From assembly GCA_934462775.1 (NCBI GenBank), contig CAKSIR010000042.1:1-16141 (forward strand): a stretch of DNA of 16,141 nucleotides, written 5' to 3'. Below are positions 1 to 6,979 of the stretch, in pieces. Numbering within the stretch: position 1 is the stretch's first letter; every line of letters starts with the position of its first letter. Both the position numbers and the translations under genes were made by a program. The DNA comes from an uncultured Ruminiclostridium sp. Lineage in GTDB: Bacteria > Bacillota > Clostridia > Oscillospirales > Ruminococcaceae. The notes beneath the pieces were generated by a model. The model had not been told where the DNA came from, did not search any database, and saw nothing but the letters and a program-made list of their open reading frames with translations.

Positions 1-92
1 CGAAGCATATATATGAGAAAATGGGGTTTGAGGAAACCGATGTGGTGGACGAGCAAGACTGCCATGAGGTAAATATGACTTATTATATATAA
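1..92 (+). CDS. C-terminal end of a GNAT-like acetyltransferase (partial)
   Basis: Only the last 29 complete codons are present, from position 3 to the TAA at 90-92; the gene begins outside the window. The visible stretch HIYEKMGFEETDVV followed by a short VNMTYYI ending resembles the last helix and strand of GNAT N-acetyltransferases (the usual pattern is 'YEKxGF', then a variable loop, then a hydrophobic final strand such as 'MxYxI'). Substrate cannot be inferred. The call rests on a short pattern and is tentative. The gene converges on pyrB, with the hairpin at 154-188 between them. Confidence 0.5.
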   Translation, partial: KHIYEKMGFEETDVVDEQDCHEVNMTYYI

Positions 93-141
93 CATCGAAA
101 AATTCGTATAATCGCTGATACATATTCCCATTTTCCGAACA

Positions 142-188
142 GAATATAAAACAAAATCCGGAGATGATATAACTTCTTCTCCGGATTT
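142..188 (-). terminator. Intrinsic terminator downstream of pyrB
   Basis: A 10-bp perfect inverted repeat (154-163 with 179-188, arm AAATCCGGAG) with a 15-base loop is followed on the minus strand by a T-rich run (TTTTGTTTTATATT, 155-142). It ends the pyrB transcript about 37 bases after the stop codon. On the plus strand the run after the stem is poorer, so termination of the GNAT transcript is less certain. Bases 93-141 hold nothing else I can identify. Confidence 0.8.
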
Positions 189-225
189 ACTTCTTTATGA
201 CTACGCCATTTAGCCTGCGTTATTT

Positions 226-1311
226 TTATTCAAGCAGGATTCTCTCGTCGCAATACTCGCACTCAAGTATATCTCCCACCTTGCGGAAGCTATGAGGCAG
301 ATACTTTTCAGTCTGACAAATGCACTTTGGATTTGTACAAGTAACGTCGTTTCTGACAACGCCTGTAAGCAGAGGAGCGGTCTTTACATCATAGTTAAGC
401 ACCTGCAAAATAAGCGCCATGCGGACATACATACCATAATTCGCCTGCTTAAAATACATTGCGCGCGGGTCGTCATCAACCTCAACCGCTATCTCATCAA
501 CTCGCGGCAGCGGATGAAGAACAACCAGGTCCTTCTTGCCAAGCTTCATTTTTTCAGAGTCAAGACAGAAAACGTGCTTCTGCGCGTCGTATTCCTCAGG
601 GCTTGCAAAACGCTCACGCTGAATTCTTGTCATGTACAGCACGTCAAGTTGCGGCATTGCTTCCTCAAGGGACTTAACCTCAACATATTCCTTACCGCTG
701 GCGTTGATAACGTCCTTAATGTACTGCGGCAGCTTAAGCTCATCGGTTGATACAAGGACAAACTTGTTGTTTTTATAGCAGGAAAGGGCTTTTATGAGGG
801 AATGTACGGTTCTGCCGTTCTTTAAATCTCCGCAAAGACCGACCGTCAGATTGTCAAGGCGTTTTTTCTCCTCCTTAAGAGTAAGCAGGTCGGTGAGGGT
901 CTGGGTTGGGTGAAGATGTCCGCCGTCCCCTGCATTGATAACGGGGCAGTCAGCGGTTAATGCCGCCGCCTTTGCTGCGCCCTCCTGATAGTGTCTTATT
1001 ACCATGATGTCTGAATATCCGCTGACAATCTTGGTGGTATCCTTAAGATTTTCGCCCTTTGATACTGACGATGTTGACGGGTTATCAAAACCGATAATTC
1101 CACCGCCGAGTCTGAGCATTGCGCTCTGAAAGCTCATCTGCGTTCTTGTTGACGGCTCATAGAACAGCGTTCCCATGATTTTTCCATGACACGAGCCAAC
1201 GTAAATGTGCGGATTTTCCTTTATATCGTGCGCAAGCTTTATAATCTCGTTCCACTGCGAAACCGAAAAGCTGTCTAAATCTACAAGGTGAGTATATTTC
1301 TGCTTCTTCAT
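226..1311 (-). CDS. pyrB: Aspartate carbamoyltransferase with fused C-terminal zinc-binding tail
   Basis: It catalyses carbamoyl phosphate + aspartate to N-carbamoyl aspartate, the committed step of pyrimidine synthesis, in the cytoplasm. Seen in the 361-residue product: the carbamoyl-phosphate motif STRT at 54-57 (in FYEPSTRTQMSFQSA), the Ser/Lys-containing 80s loop with K85, HPTQTLTDLL at 134-143, and HPLPR at 266-270. Residues about 318-361 form an extra tail with C325-x4-C330 and C351-x2-C354, the spacing seen in the zinc domain of the E. coli regulatory chain PyrI. The N-terminal allosteric (nucleotide-binding) part of PyrI is absent. The start at 1311 is chosen because AAGGG lies just upstream; an in-frame ATG at 1365 lies within the yjfB terminator hairpin and has no ribosome site. 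The catalytic assignment is firm; the role of the tail is inferred. Confidence 0.95.
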   Translation of the reverse strand: MKKQKYTHLVDLDSFSVSQWNEIIKLAHDIKENPHIYVGSCHGKIMGTLFYEPSTRTQMSFQSAMLRLGGGIIGFDNPSTSSVSKGENLKDTTKIVSGYSDIMVIRHYQEGAAKAAALTADCPVINAGDGGHLHPTQTLTDLLTLKEEKKRLDNLTVGLCGDLKNGRTVHSLIKALSCYKNNKFVLVSTDELKLPQYIKDVINASGKEYVEVKSLEEAMPQLDVLYMTRIQRERFASPEEYDAQKHVFCLDSEKMKLGKKDLVVLHPLPRVDEIAVEVDDDPRAMYFKQANYGMYVRMALILQVLNYDVKTAPLLTGVVRNDVTCTNPKCICQTEKYLPHSFRKVGDILECEYCDERILLE

Positions 1312-1340
1312 AAAATTCCCTTTCGCTTTATTTGTGATAG

Positions 1341-1373
1341 TTATAAAATAGTCGGCCTTTTTCAAGACCGACT
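1341..1373 (-). terminator. Intrinsic terminator after yjfB-like gene
   Basis: A 10-bp stem with one G-U pair (1364-1373 with 1350-1359) closed by a GAAA loop lies 5 bases after the yjfB-like stop codon. On the minus strand it is followed by ATTTTATAA. The distance to the pyrB start is only 38 bases, so the hairpin is also in the immediate pyrB leader or promoter region. Confidence 0.8.
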
Positions 1374-1378
1374 GATTT

Positions 1379-1582
1379 TTATGCCCTTATATCAAGCAAA
1401 CCGCCAATTTCTCCGGCAGCAGGAGCAGGCATATCCGCAAGCGCTTCAACAAACTGCATTGCATTTGCCTCTGTGCTGTCAAGCACAGATTTCGCCATTT
1501 TAACGTTCAAAGCGTTCTGAACGTTCGCCTGTGACATCTGCATTGATAAATTTGCAACATAGCTTTCAATTCCCATGCCCAT
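1379..1582 (-). CDS. YjfB-like small putative motility protein
   Basis: This 67-residue protein has a Met/Ala/Gln-rich helical first two thirds (residues 5-50), a Pro/Ala hinge (PAPAAGEIGG, about 52-61) and a terminal LLDIRA. Size, helical start and the GxxLDI-type ending fit the YjfB family (putative motility protein, B. subtilis yjfB), whose biochemical function is not established. A strong AGGAGGT lies 6 bases before the first ATG, so the start is well supported. It follows thrS by 40 bases with no terminator between, so it may share the thrS transcript; a terminator closes the unit at 1350-1373. No sigma-D promoter was recognised upstream. Family call moderately sure. Confidence 0.7.
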   Translation of the reverse strand: MGMGIESYVANLSMQMSQANVQNALNVKMAKSVLDSTEANAMQFVEALADMPAPAAGEIGGLLDIRA

Positions 1583-1622
1583 AACTGCACCTCCTGAAAT
1601 TTATCCGTGATTAAAAAGATTA

Positions 1623-3566
1623 TCAGATAATAGTCTTTTCGTCTACTTCTTTCTTTAACATAGCGCAAAGCTCTTCAACAGACATCTTACCAATATCTCC
1701 GCGCTTTCTGCAGCGTACAGATACATTGTGAGCCTCAACCTCATTGTCGCCGATAACCAGCATATAAGGCACCTTTTCAAGCTGTGCGGAGCGAATCTTA
1801 AATCCGATTTTCTCGCTTCTTGTATCAACCTCAACACGAATACCCATTTTTTCAAGAGCATTGGCAATTTCGTAGCTGAAATCATTGTGTCTGTCGGCAA
1901 CAGGCATGATTGTTACCTGTGTAGGAGCAATCCAGAGCGGTAAAGCGCCTGCGAACTTTTCGAGGATAAGCGCAAGTGTACGCTCATAGCAGCCAAGCGA
2001 AGTTCTGTGGATAATGTACGGCATTTTCTTTGTGCCGTCAACATCGACATACTCCATGCCGAACTTCTTTGCAAGCAGCATATCGATCTGAATTGTAATA
2101 AGCGTATCTTCCTTGCCGAATACGTTCTTGATCTGAATATCAAGCTTAGGTCCGTAGAACGCAGCCTCGTCAATACCGATTGTGTACTTAACTCCTAAGT
2201 GGTCGAGGATTTTGCCCATAAGCGCCTGAGCCTCGTCCCACTGTTCGGGCGTACCCTCGTACTTTGCGGTATTGTTGGGATCCCACTGAGAGAATCTGTA
2301 TGAAACGTCGTCGCCAAGGCCAACTGTTTCAAGCATATACTTAGCAAGCTCAAGGCAGCCCTTGAATTCTTCTTCAAGCTGTTCGGGACGGAGAATAAGG
2401 TGTCCCTCTGAAATCGTGAACTGGCGAACGCGGATTAATCCGTGCATTTCGCCGCTGTCCTCGTTTCTGAACAGTGTAGACGTTTCGCCAAGGCGCATTG
2501 GCAAGTCGCGGTATGAACGCTGTCTGTTCAGATATACCTGATACTGGAACGGACAGGTCATCGGACGAAGCGCGAACACTTCCTTATCCTTTTCCTCGTC
2601 GCCTAAAACAAACATTCCTTCCTTGTAGTGATCCCAGTGTCCTGAAATCTTATATAAGTCGGATTTTGCCATTAAAGGAGTCTTTGTAAGAAGGTATCCC
2701 CTTCTCTGCTCCTCGTCCTCGACAAAGCGCTGTAAAAGCTGAATAACTCTTGCGCCCTTGGGCAGCATAATCGGCAGACCCTGACCGATAACGTCAACGG
2801 TTGTGAAGTATTCAAGCTCACGGCCGATTTTGTTGTGGTCGCGCTTCTTTGCGTCCTCAAGCTTTGCAAGATGCTCTTCAAGCTCGCTTGCCTTAGGGAA
2901 TGCAGTACCGTAAACGCGGGACAGCATCTTGTTCTTTTCGCTGCCTCTCCAGTAAGCGCCTGTGCAGCTTGTAAGCTTAACAGCCTTTACCGGTGCGGTT
3001 GTCATAAGGTGCGGACCTGCGCAAAGGTCTGTGAAATCGCCCTGCTTGTAGAACGAGATCGGCTCGCCCTTGTCAGCGTGTTCCCTGCAAAGCTCAACCT
3101 TATACGGTTCGCCCTCCGCCTCAAGCTTTGCAACCGCTTCGTCAGGCGGCAAAAGGAACTGCTCAATTGCAATATTTTCCTTTGCAATCTTCTTCATTTC
3201 AGCTTCAATCTTGAGTAAATCCTCAGGCGAGAATGGCTTCTCAACGTCAAAATCGTAGTAAAAACCGTCCTCAATTGCAGGGCCGATTGCCAGCTTTACA
3301 TCAGGGTACAGTCTTTTAACTGCCTGTGCAAGTATATGAGATGCAGTATGGCGGAACGCCTTTCTGCCGTCGGGATCGTCAAAAGTAAGAATTTCCAGCT
3401 TGCAGTCCTTGTCAACAACTGTTCTTAAATCACAGACAGCGCCGTCAATCTTTCCGGCACAGGCTGCTCTTGCAAGACCGCCGCTGATTTCGTGAGCAAT
3501 GTCGATAACGGACATCGGATTTTCGATTTCCTTGACCGTATCGCCTTTAAGTGTCAGCTTAATCAT
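1623..3566 (-). CDS. thrS: Threonyl-tRNA synthetase
   Basis: A class II aminoacyl-tRNA synthetase that charges tRNA-Thr and edits mischarged Ser-tRNA-Thr; cytoplasmic. The 647-residue length is normal. Domains in order: TGS-like domain (1-61); editing domain starting with the HxxxH pair H73/H77 (FRHTASHILAQ); class II catalytic core with motif 2 around FRNEDSGEMHGLIRVRQF and motif 3 at GCYERTLALILEKF; then the anticodon-binding domain to the end (VTIMPV...DNEVEAHNVSVR). Likely zinc ligands are the Cys of RPMTCPFQ, the His of EGHLI and the His of IIHRTS. The core reads MTCPFQ where many ThrRS have MNCPGH, a variant I believe occurs in other bacteria. AAGGA precedes the ATG by 8 bases. Own sigma-A promoter at 3619-3647; the 5' leader is too short for a T-box. 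Confidence 0.97.
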   Translation of the reverse strand: MIKLTLKGDTVKEIENPMSVIDIAHEISGGLARAACAGKIDGAVCDLRTVVDKDCKLEILTFDDPDGRKAFRHTASHILAQAVKRLYPDVKLAIGPAIEDGFYYDFDVEKPFSPEDLLKIEAEMKKIAKENIAIEQFLLPPDEAVAKLEAEGEPYKVELCREHADKGEPISFYKQGDFTDLCAGPHLMTTAPVKAVKLTSCTGAYWRGSEKNKMLSRVYGTAFPKASELEEHLAKLEDAKKRDHNKIGRELEYFTTVDVIGQGLPIMLPKGARVIQLLQRFVEDEEQRRGYLLTKTPLMAKSDLYKISGHWDHYKEGMFVLGDEEKDKEVFALRPMTCPFQYQVYLNRQRSYRDLPMRLGETSTLFRNEDSGEMHGLIRVRQFTISEGHLILRPEQLEEEFKGCLELAKYMLETVGLGDDVSYRFSQWDPNNTAKYEGTPEQWDEAQALMGKILDHLGVKYTIGIDEAAFYGPKLDIQIKNVFGKEDTLITIQIDMLLAKKFGMEYVDVDGTKKMPYIIHRTSLGCYERTLALILEKFAGALPLWIAPTQVTIMPVADRHNDFSYEIANALEKMGIRVEVDTRSEKIGFKIRSAQLEKVPYMLVIGDNEVEAHNVSVRCRKRGDIGKMSVEELCAMLKKEVDEKTII

Positions 3567-3618
3567 TTTCTGTATCCTTCCTCGGAGTAAACTCCTGTTT
3601 TACTTTATTTCGCATTAT

Positions 3619-3647
3619 ATTTTATCACTTTTTGCCCTAAATGTCAA
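3619..3647 (-). promoter_or_regulatory. Sigma-A promoter of thrS
   Basis: On the minus strand, TTGACA (3642-3647) is separated by exactly 17 bases from TAAAAT (3619-3624). The predicted transcript start near 3612 leaves a leader of about 46 bases. The leader contains a small GGAG-TTTA-CTCC hairpin (3584-3595) just upstream of the ribosome site. Confidence 0.85.
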
Positions 3648-3649
3648 TT

Positions 3650-3690
3650 AAACGCCGTATGTTTTTCAACAAACAGCGTTTATTTTTTAT
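3650..3690. terminator. Hairpin terminator between the 200-residue gene and thrS
   Basis: Arms 3650-3663 and 3668-3681 form a 14-bp stem (one mismatch, one G-U) with a four-base loop. On the plus strand it is followed by ATTTTTTATT, a good T-run; on the minus strand only by AATTGACA, because the thrS -35 box begins there. It can therefore end the GGDEF-EAL transcript on the minus strand, perhaps leakily, but is shaped better as a terminator of antisense plus-strand transcription out of thrS. Confidence 0.65.
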
Positions 3691-4289
3691 TCCTGCACTA
3701 TTTCTGTAATTTTATCCTGCAGCGCCGAGTAATAAAGGGGGAACATTGCGTCTGTGCAGCCAAGGGTAAACAGGTTTCTGTTGTTAATTGCAGAAAGCTC
3801 GCGGCTGTATGTGTAGACCCAGCGTCTGAACCAGCCGCCGTCAAAAACGGGTTCTTCCTTTTTATGCTTTGCAAGGTTCATCATAGCTTTCATGTCGTAC
3901 TCAACAATGCTTTCGGGGTTTGACATACCGTATTCGGAAATCATGGCGTAAAGCTGCTTTATCTGACCGTCTTTAAGCGGAAATTTTTTCATCACCCTGC
4001 GCATAAACGGAATACGGATTGCAAACGTGTAGCGGAAAATGCTCACAGCCTCCGCAAACTTTTCCGATTCAAGCTCGCCAAGCTTGTTTTTATCATAGGC
4101 GATGCCAAGATTTTTATAGCAGTCCGGATCCATAATGTCGTTCAGTCCGATTTTCATTATGTCCTTAATGTTCTGATTGTAGAAATCCTCGTCGGAAACA
4201 ATATAAACATATTTTATTGCATTGAACATGGAACGGCTTGTTTTATCGACCGCTTCCGCAATTGCTTTCAGTGTATCCTCGTTAATCAT
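3687..4289 (-). CDS. Unrecognised 200-residue protein coupled to the GGDEF-EAL gene
   Basis: I do not recognise the family. The product is predicted soluble (no signal peptide, no membrane segment) and mostly helical, with a charged N-terminal half (MINEDTLKAIAEAVDKTSRS...), a basic segment near 90-105 (FMRRVMKKFPLKDG) and an aromatic stretch GGWFRRWVYTYSREL near 152-166. The ATG directly abuts the TAA of the upstream gene (TAAATG), and AAAGGA lies inside the end of that gene. Translation is therefore probably coupled and the two proteins made together, which suggests, but does not prove, a role with the cyclic-di-GMP protein. Confidence is high that it is a gene and low for any function. Confidence 0.75.
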   Translation of the reverse strand: MINEDTLKAIAEAVDKTSRSMFNAIKYVYIVSDEDFYNQNIKDIMKIGLNDIMDPDCYKNLGIAYDKNKLGELESEKFAEAVSIFRYTFAIRIPFMRRVMKKFPLKDGQIKQLYAMISEYGMSNPESIVEYDMKAMMNLAKHKKEEPVFDGGWFRRWVYTYSRELSAINNRNLFTLGCTDAMFPLYYSALQDKITEIVQE

Positions 4290-6542
4290 TTACGTCCTTT
4301 CCGCTCCACCGTAAGCGCGCTTTTCAAATTCCTCAACAGGAACAGGTTTTGCAAAATAGAATCCCTGCGCCATGTTGCAGCCAAGCTTTGTCAGCAGCTG
4401 CGCCTGCTCTTCAGTTTCAATACCCTCGCTGATGGTTTTCATATTTAAAGCGACAGCAAGGGAAATAACGTGGGCGATAATATCGCAGGCACGCTTATTT
4501 TCTTCAGCGCCCGACAAAAATTCCCTGTCGATTTTCAGTACGTCAACAGGCAGATTTTTCAGCATATTCAGCGAAGAATAGCCTGTACCGAAGTCGTCAA
4601 TTGAGATGTGGAAGCCAAATTCCTTAAGCTCCTTGAACACTCTTTCAAGCACATCGAGGTTTTCAAACGCGGCACTTTCGGTAATTTCAATTTCAAAAAC
4701 CTCAGGCGGAACATTGTACCTCCTGCAAATCTCCGCAAGCTTATTAACAAATCCTGCGTCCTGAAGATGAACCCGCGACATATTAACCGAAATCACAAAC
4801 GGCTTTCTGCCCATGTTTATCCAGTGCTTCTGCTGAATACAAACCTCTTCAAAAACGTACATATCCAGACGGAGAACAAAGTGATTCTTTTCAAACAGCG
4901 GGATAAATCTTCCCGGCGGAATTACCTCTCCGTGACGAATCCAGCGAACAAGAGCTTCTGCGCCTACAATGTCATTCTTGTTGTCAAGGGAAACCTTAGG
5001 CTGATAATAAACCTTGAACTCCCGCGTTTCGAGAGCCTGCTCCATAATGTTCTCAATTTCCTTTTCCTCGCGAACCTGTGAAAGCATTTCGTTATCAAAG
5101 AATGCATATGCCGACTCGTTCTTGTTTTTGACGGAACGTCTTGCAAGATCCGCGCGGTCCGCAATTTTTCTTGCAGACATATTGCGGTCTGTTATCATGT
5201 AGATACCGATTGAAAGTAAAACCTTGAAATCGGTGATCTGATAGTCAACGTCGTTGATAATATTATGTATTTTTTTCAGCAGCTCTTCCTTATCCTTATA
5301 CGAAACCAAAAGATAGAAAAGATCCGAATTATTTCTCGCAAACGTTTCATCGTCTGTAAGGCTGCGATTGATTACCTGCGCAATCTCGCGGAGAATGCTG
5401 TCGCCGCCCTCGTGTCCGAGCATATCGTTTACGGCTCTGAACTTGTCAATATCAATAGAAACCACTGCATAGTTTATACTGTGATCGACCAGCAGCGTAG
5501 ACAGCGTCTGCTCAAACTTGTTCCATGTGCCGAACCCTGTTACCGAATCCACATAAGCAAGACGTTCGCTTATTTCAGTCTGCTCCTTAAGCTTTTTCAC
5601 TGATATGGAAAAGCTTACGGTAACCGCTCCGATAAAGACGATAGACGCGATTATAAAGCAGATTGCAAACACAGCAGCGTATGTGCGCACAAGGTTAGAC
5701 GTGCTGTTTACACATTCATACGGGAACGTAATCAGCACAGTTCTGTCGTCAAGGTCGGAGTGACTGTAACCTACGATATATCTGCCGGTATTGGTGTCAA
5801 CGTATGTAATGCCGCTTGAATCGGTAAGCTGCATATTATTCTTTATGCTGCGTCCTTCCTCGTCTGAGAAATAATTCATTTCAAAAACGTTATCTCCTGT
5901 CGAAAACAGGGATTGTTCGTTCTCAGGCGAGAGAATTACCTCGCCGTTCTTATCCAGAACACAGGCTGCACAGACTGTATTCTGTACATTGAACATAAGC
6001 TCAGAGCTGAATTTTTCTTTCAGTATCCTGCCGACCTCTACACCGATTATTTCGCCGTTTACATTTCTGACCGGAATATCAAAATACACATATACCGTTT
6101 TTTCGCTGTCAGGAAGCTCCTCGTAAACTACGGTTTCACCTTTCAAAACACGGTTGAAATACAGACCGTTGGCTTTTTTTGTTCCTTTTCCAAATCCGGT
6201 ATACGCTTCACCCTTTTTATTTATAAAGAAAATATAATCAAATTTATTGTCAGACATGAGATCGTTAAGCGTTTCGACAATTTCACCGTCAGACATTTCT
6301 TCAGCGCCTTTGAGCATGAACGCTTTTTCCTCAAGTATGCCTATTTTTGTGGAAATTCGTTCGTCGACAGTCATTTGGCTGTACTTGGTCATTTCTTCAA
6401 CGAACCCGTTCGTCTGTTCCTCGACAGATTTATTGATAAGCCCGACAAATACGCCGCAGAGAACAATCAGAACAATAACCAGTACAGCTACGAATCCCGT
6501 AACTGCCGGCGACAGCCTGTCATCTCTCTTTTTTTGTCCCAT
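4290..6542 (-). CDS. Membrane GGDEF-EAL protein, probable cyclic-di-GMP phosphodiesterase
   Basis: The 750-residue product has a transmembrane helix at about 14-36, an extracytoplasmic sensor region (about 40-285, Cache-like by position), a second helix at about 288-312, a GGDEF domain (about 325-485) and an EAL domain (about 495-740). The GGDEF signature reads NSDLF at 405-409, so the glycine and acidic residues needed for diguanylate cyclase activity are largely missing. The EAL domain keeps the key motifs: EAL (529-531), N587 in VNMS, the ITES region (619-622), DDFGTG (649-654), K670, E706/E709 in SEGIE and Q726. It probably hydrolyses c-di-GMP under control of an external signal, with the GGDEF domain perhaps only binding GTP. 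The start at 6542 has GGGAGT upstream; an ATG at 6578 has no ribosome site. Confidence 0.9.
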   Translation of the reverse strand: MGQKKRDDRLSPAVTGFVAVLVIVLIVLCGVFVGLINKSVEEQTNGFVEEMTKYSQMTVDERISTKIGILEEKAFMLKGAEEMSDGEIVETLNDLMSDNKFDYIFFINKKGEAYTGFGKGTKKANGLYFNRVLKGETVVYEELPDSEKTVYVYFDIPVRNVNGEIIGVEVGRILKEKFSSELMFNVQNTVCAACVLDKNGEVILSPENEQSLFSTGDNVFEMNYFSDEEGRSIKNNMQLTDSSGITYVDTNTGRYIVGYSHSDLDDRTVLITFPYECVNSTSNLVRTYAAVFAICFIIASIVFIGAVTVSFSISVKKLKEQTEISERLAYVDSVTGFGTWNKFEQTLSTLLVDHSINYAVVSIDIDKFRAVNDMLGHEGGDSILREIAQVINRSLTDDETFARNNSDLFYLLVSYKDKEELLKKIHNIINDVDYQITDFKVLLSIGIYMITDRNMSARKIADRADLARRSVKNKNESAYAFFDNEMLSQVREEKEIENIMEQALETREFKVYYQPKVSLDNKNDIVGAEALVRWIRHGEVIPPGRFIPLFEKNHFVLRLDMYVFEEVCIQQKHWINMGRKPFVISVNMSRVHLQDAGFVNKLAEICRRYNVPPEVFEIEITESAAFENLDVLERVFKELKEFGFHISIDDFGTGYSSLNMLKNLPVDVLKIDREFLSGAEENKRACDIIAHVISLAVALNMKTISEGIETEEQAQLLTKLGCNMAQGFYFAKPVPVEEFEKRAYGGAERT

Positions 6543-6589
6543 CTGTTCCACTCCCTGCAAAAAGACATTCAAGTTCAATCTTAGTAAGT

Positions 6590-6618
6590 ATTATACTATA
6601 ATAGTATAAAATTTGCAA
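6590..6618 (-). promoter_or_regulatory. Sigma-A promoter with internal palindrome, GGDEF-EAL gene
   Basis: On the minus strand TTGCAA (6613-6618), a 17-base spacer and TATAAT (6590-6595) form a good promoter. A near-perfect palindrome of 17 bases (6593-6609, arms TATACTAT and ATAGTATA) fills the spacer and touches the -10 box, as an operator would. No binding protein can be named. Confidence 0.75.
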
Positions 6619-6673
6619 TAGTTGCAGCGAAATTTGTGTAGAAATGCACAAGAAATTATAGTTGATTTTATAC

Positions 6674-6711
6674 GGAAAAATAAAGCGGCAGTGAAAGCTC
6701 ACCGCCGCTTT
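6674..6711 (-). terminator. Strong intrinsic terminator after DUF1540 gene
   Basis: A 13-bp stem (6699-6711 with 6682-6694, one G-U) rich in GC, with a four-base loop and then ATTTTTCC on the minus strand, starts 4 bases after the DUF1540 stop. It separates this transcript from the GGDEF-EAL promoter, about 55 bases further on. Confidence 0.9.
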
Positions 6712-6714
6712 ATA

Positions 6715-6882
6715 TTACTTCATTTCAAAAGACTGACAATCTGTACAAGGAATCTTGGTTGGATCGCATTCATGCGTGCCTACCTTAATCTTGTCAAGAC
6801 TGCAATAATCAGCGCAGCAGCAGTGATGCTTGCAGTTTTCAATCGAACATTCAATAGCTGTATTTTTGTGCTCTGTTCCCAT
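6715..6882 (-). CDS. DUF1540 cysteine-rich small protein
   Basis: A 55-residue protein beginning MGTEHKNTAIECSIENC and ending TDCQSFEMK. It has nine cysteines (12, 17, 21, 22, 23, 27, 39, 46, 49) in the arrangement of the DUF1540 domain: an early C-x4-C, a cysteine cluster with Tyr, a 'I-V' strand, then a late C-x6-C-x2-C-x-SF ending. The function of the family is unknown; a metal site is likely from the cysteine content. AAAGGA lies 9 bases before the ATG. It lies 97 bases downstream of the HAD gene without a clear terminator between, so it may be the last gene of that operon. I found no convincing promoter of its own. Confidence 0.85.
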   Translation of the reverse strand: MGTEHKNTAIECSIENCKHHCCCADYCSLDKIKVGTHECDPTKIPCTDCQSFEMK

Positions 6883-6979
6883 TTTAAATCGTCCTTTCGG
6901 TTATTTATTGACAATGCCGCTTGTTCTGCGGTGTTGCCTTAATATGATTGCACCGAAAACGGCATTTATAAATGGTAAA

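Noticed and set aside
1312..1365. Upstream in-frame ATG giving an 18-residue longer PyrB
   Set aside because: It lies within the yjfB terminator stem and lacks a ribosome site; the ATG at 1311 has AAGGG and a natural family N-terminus.
2835..3218. Plus-strand open frame (127 codons) opposite thrS
   Set aside because: Antisense to thrS, cysteine/leucine-rich translation typical of a shadow frame.
5895..5901. TGTCGAA inside the GGDEF-EAL gene as a Spo0A box
   Set aside because: Single copy in coding sequence, no promoter nearby.
5913..6584. Long plus-strand open frame (223 codons) opposite the GGDEF-EAL gene
   Set aside because: It is fully antisense to a gene with clear domains, has no ribosome site and no recognisable motif; it is a codon-bias shadow.
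6883..6979. Imperfect hairpin between the HAD and DUF1540 genes as a terminator or riboswitch
   Set aside because: Short discontinuous arms, no T-run and no match to a riboswitch that I recognise.
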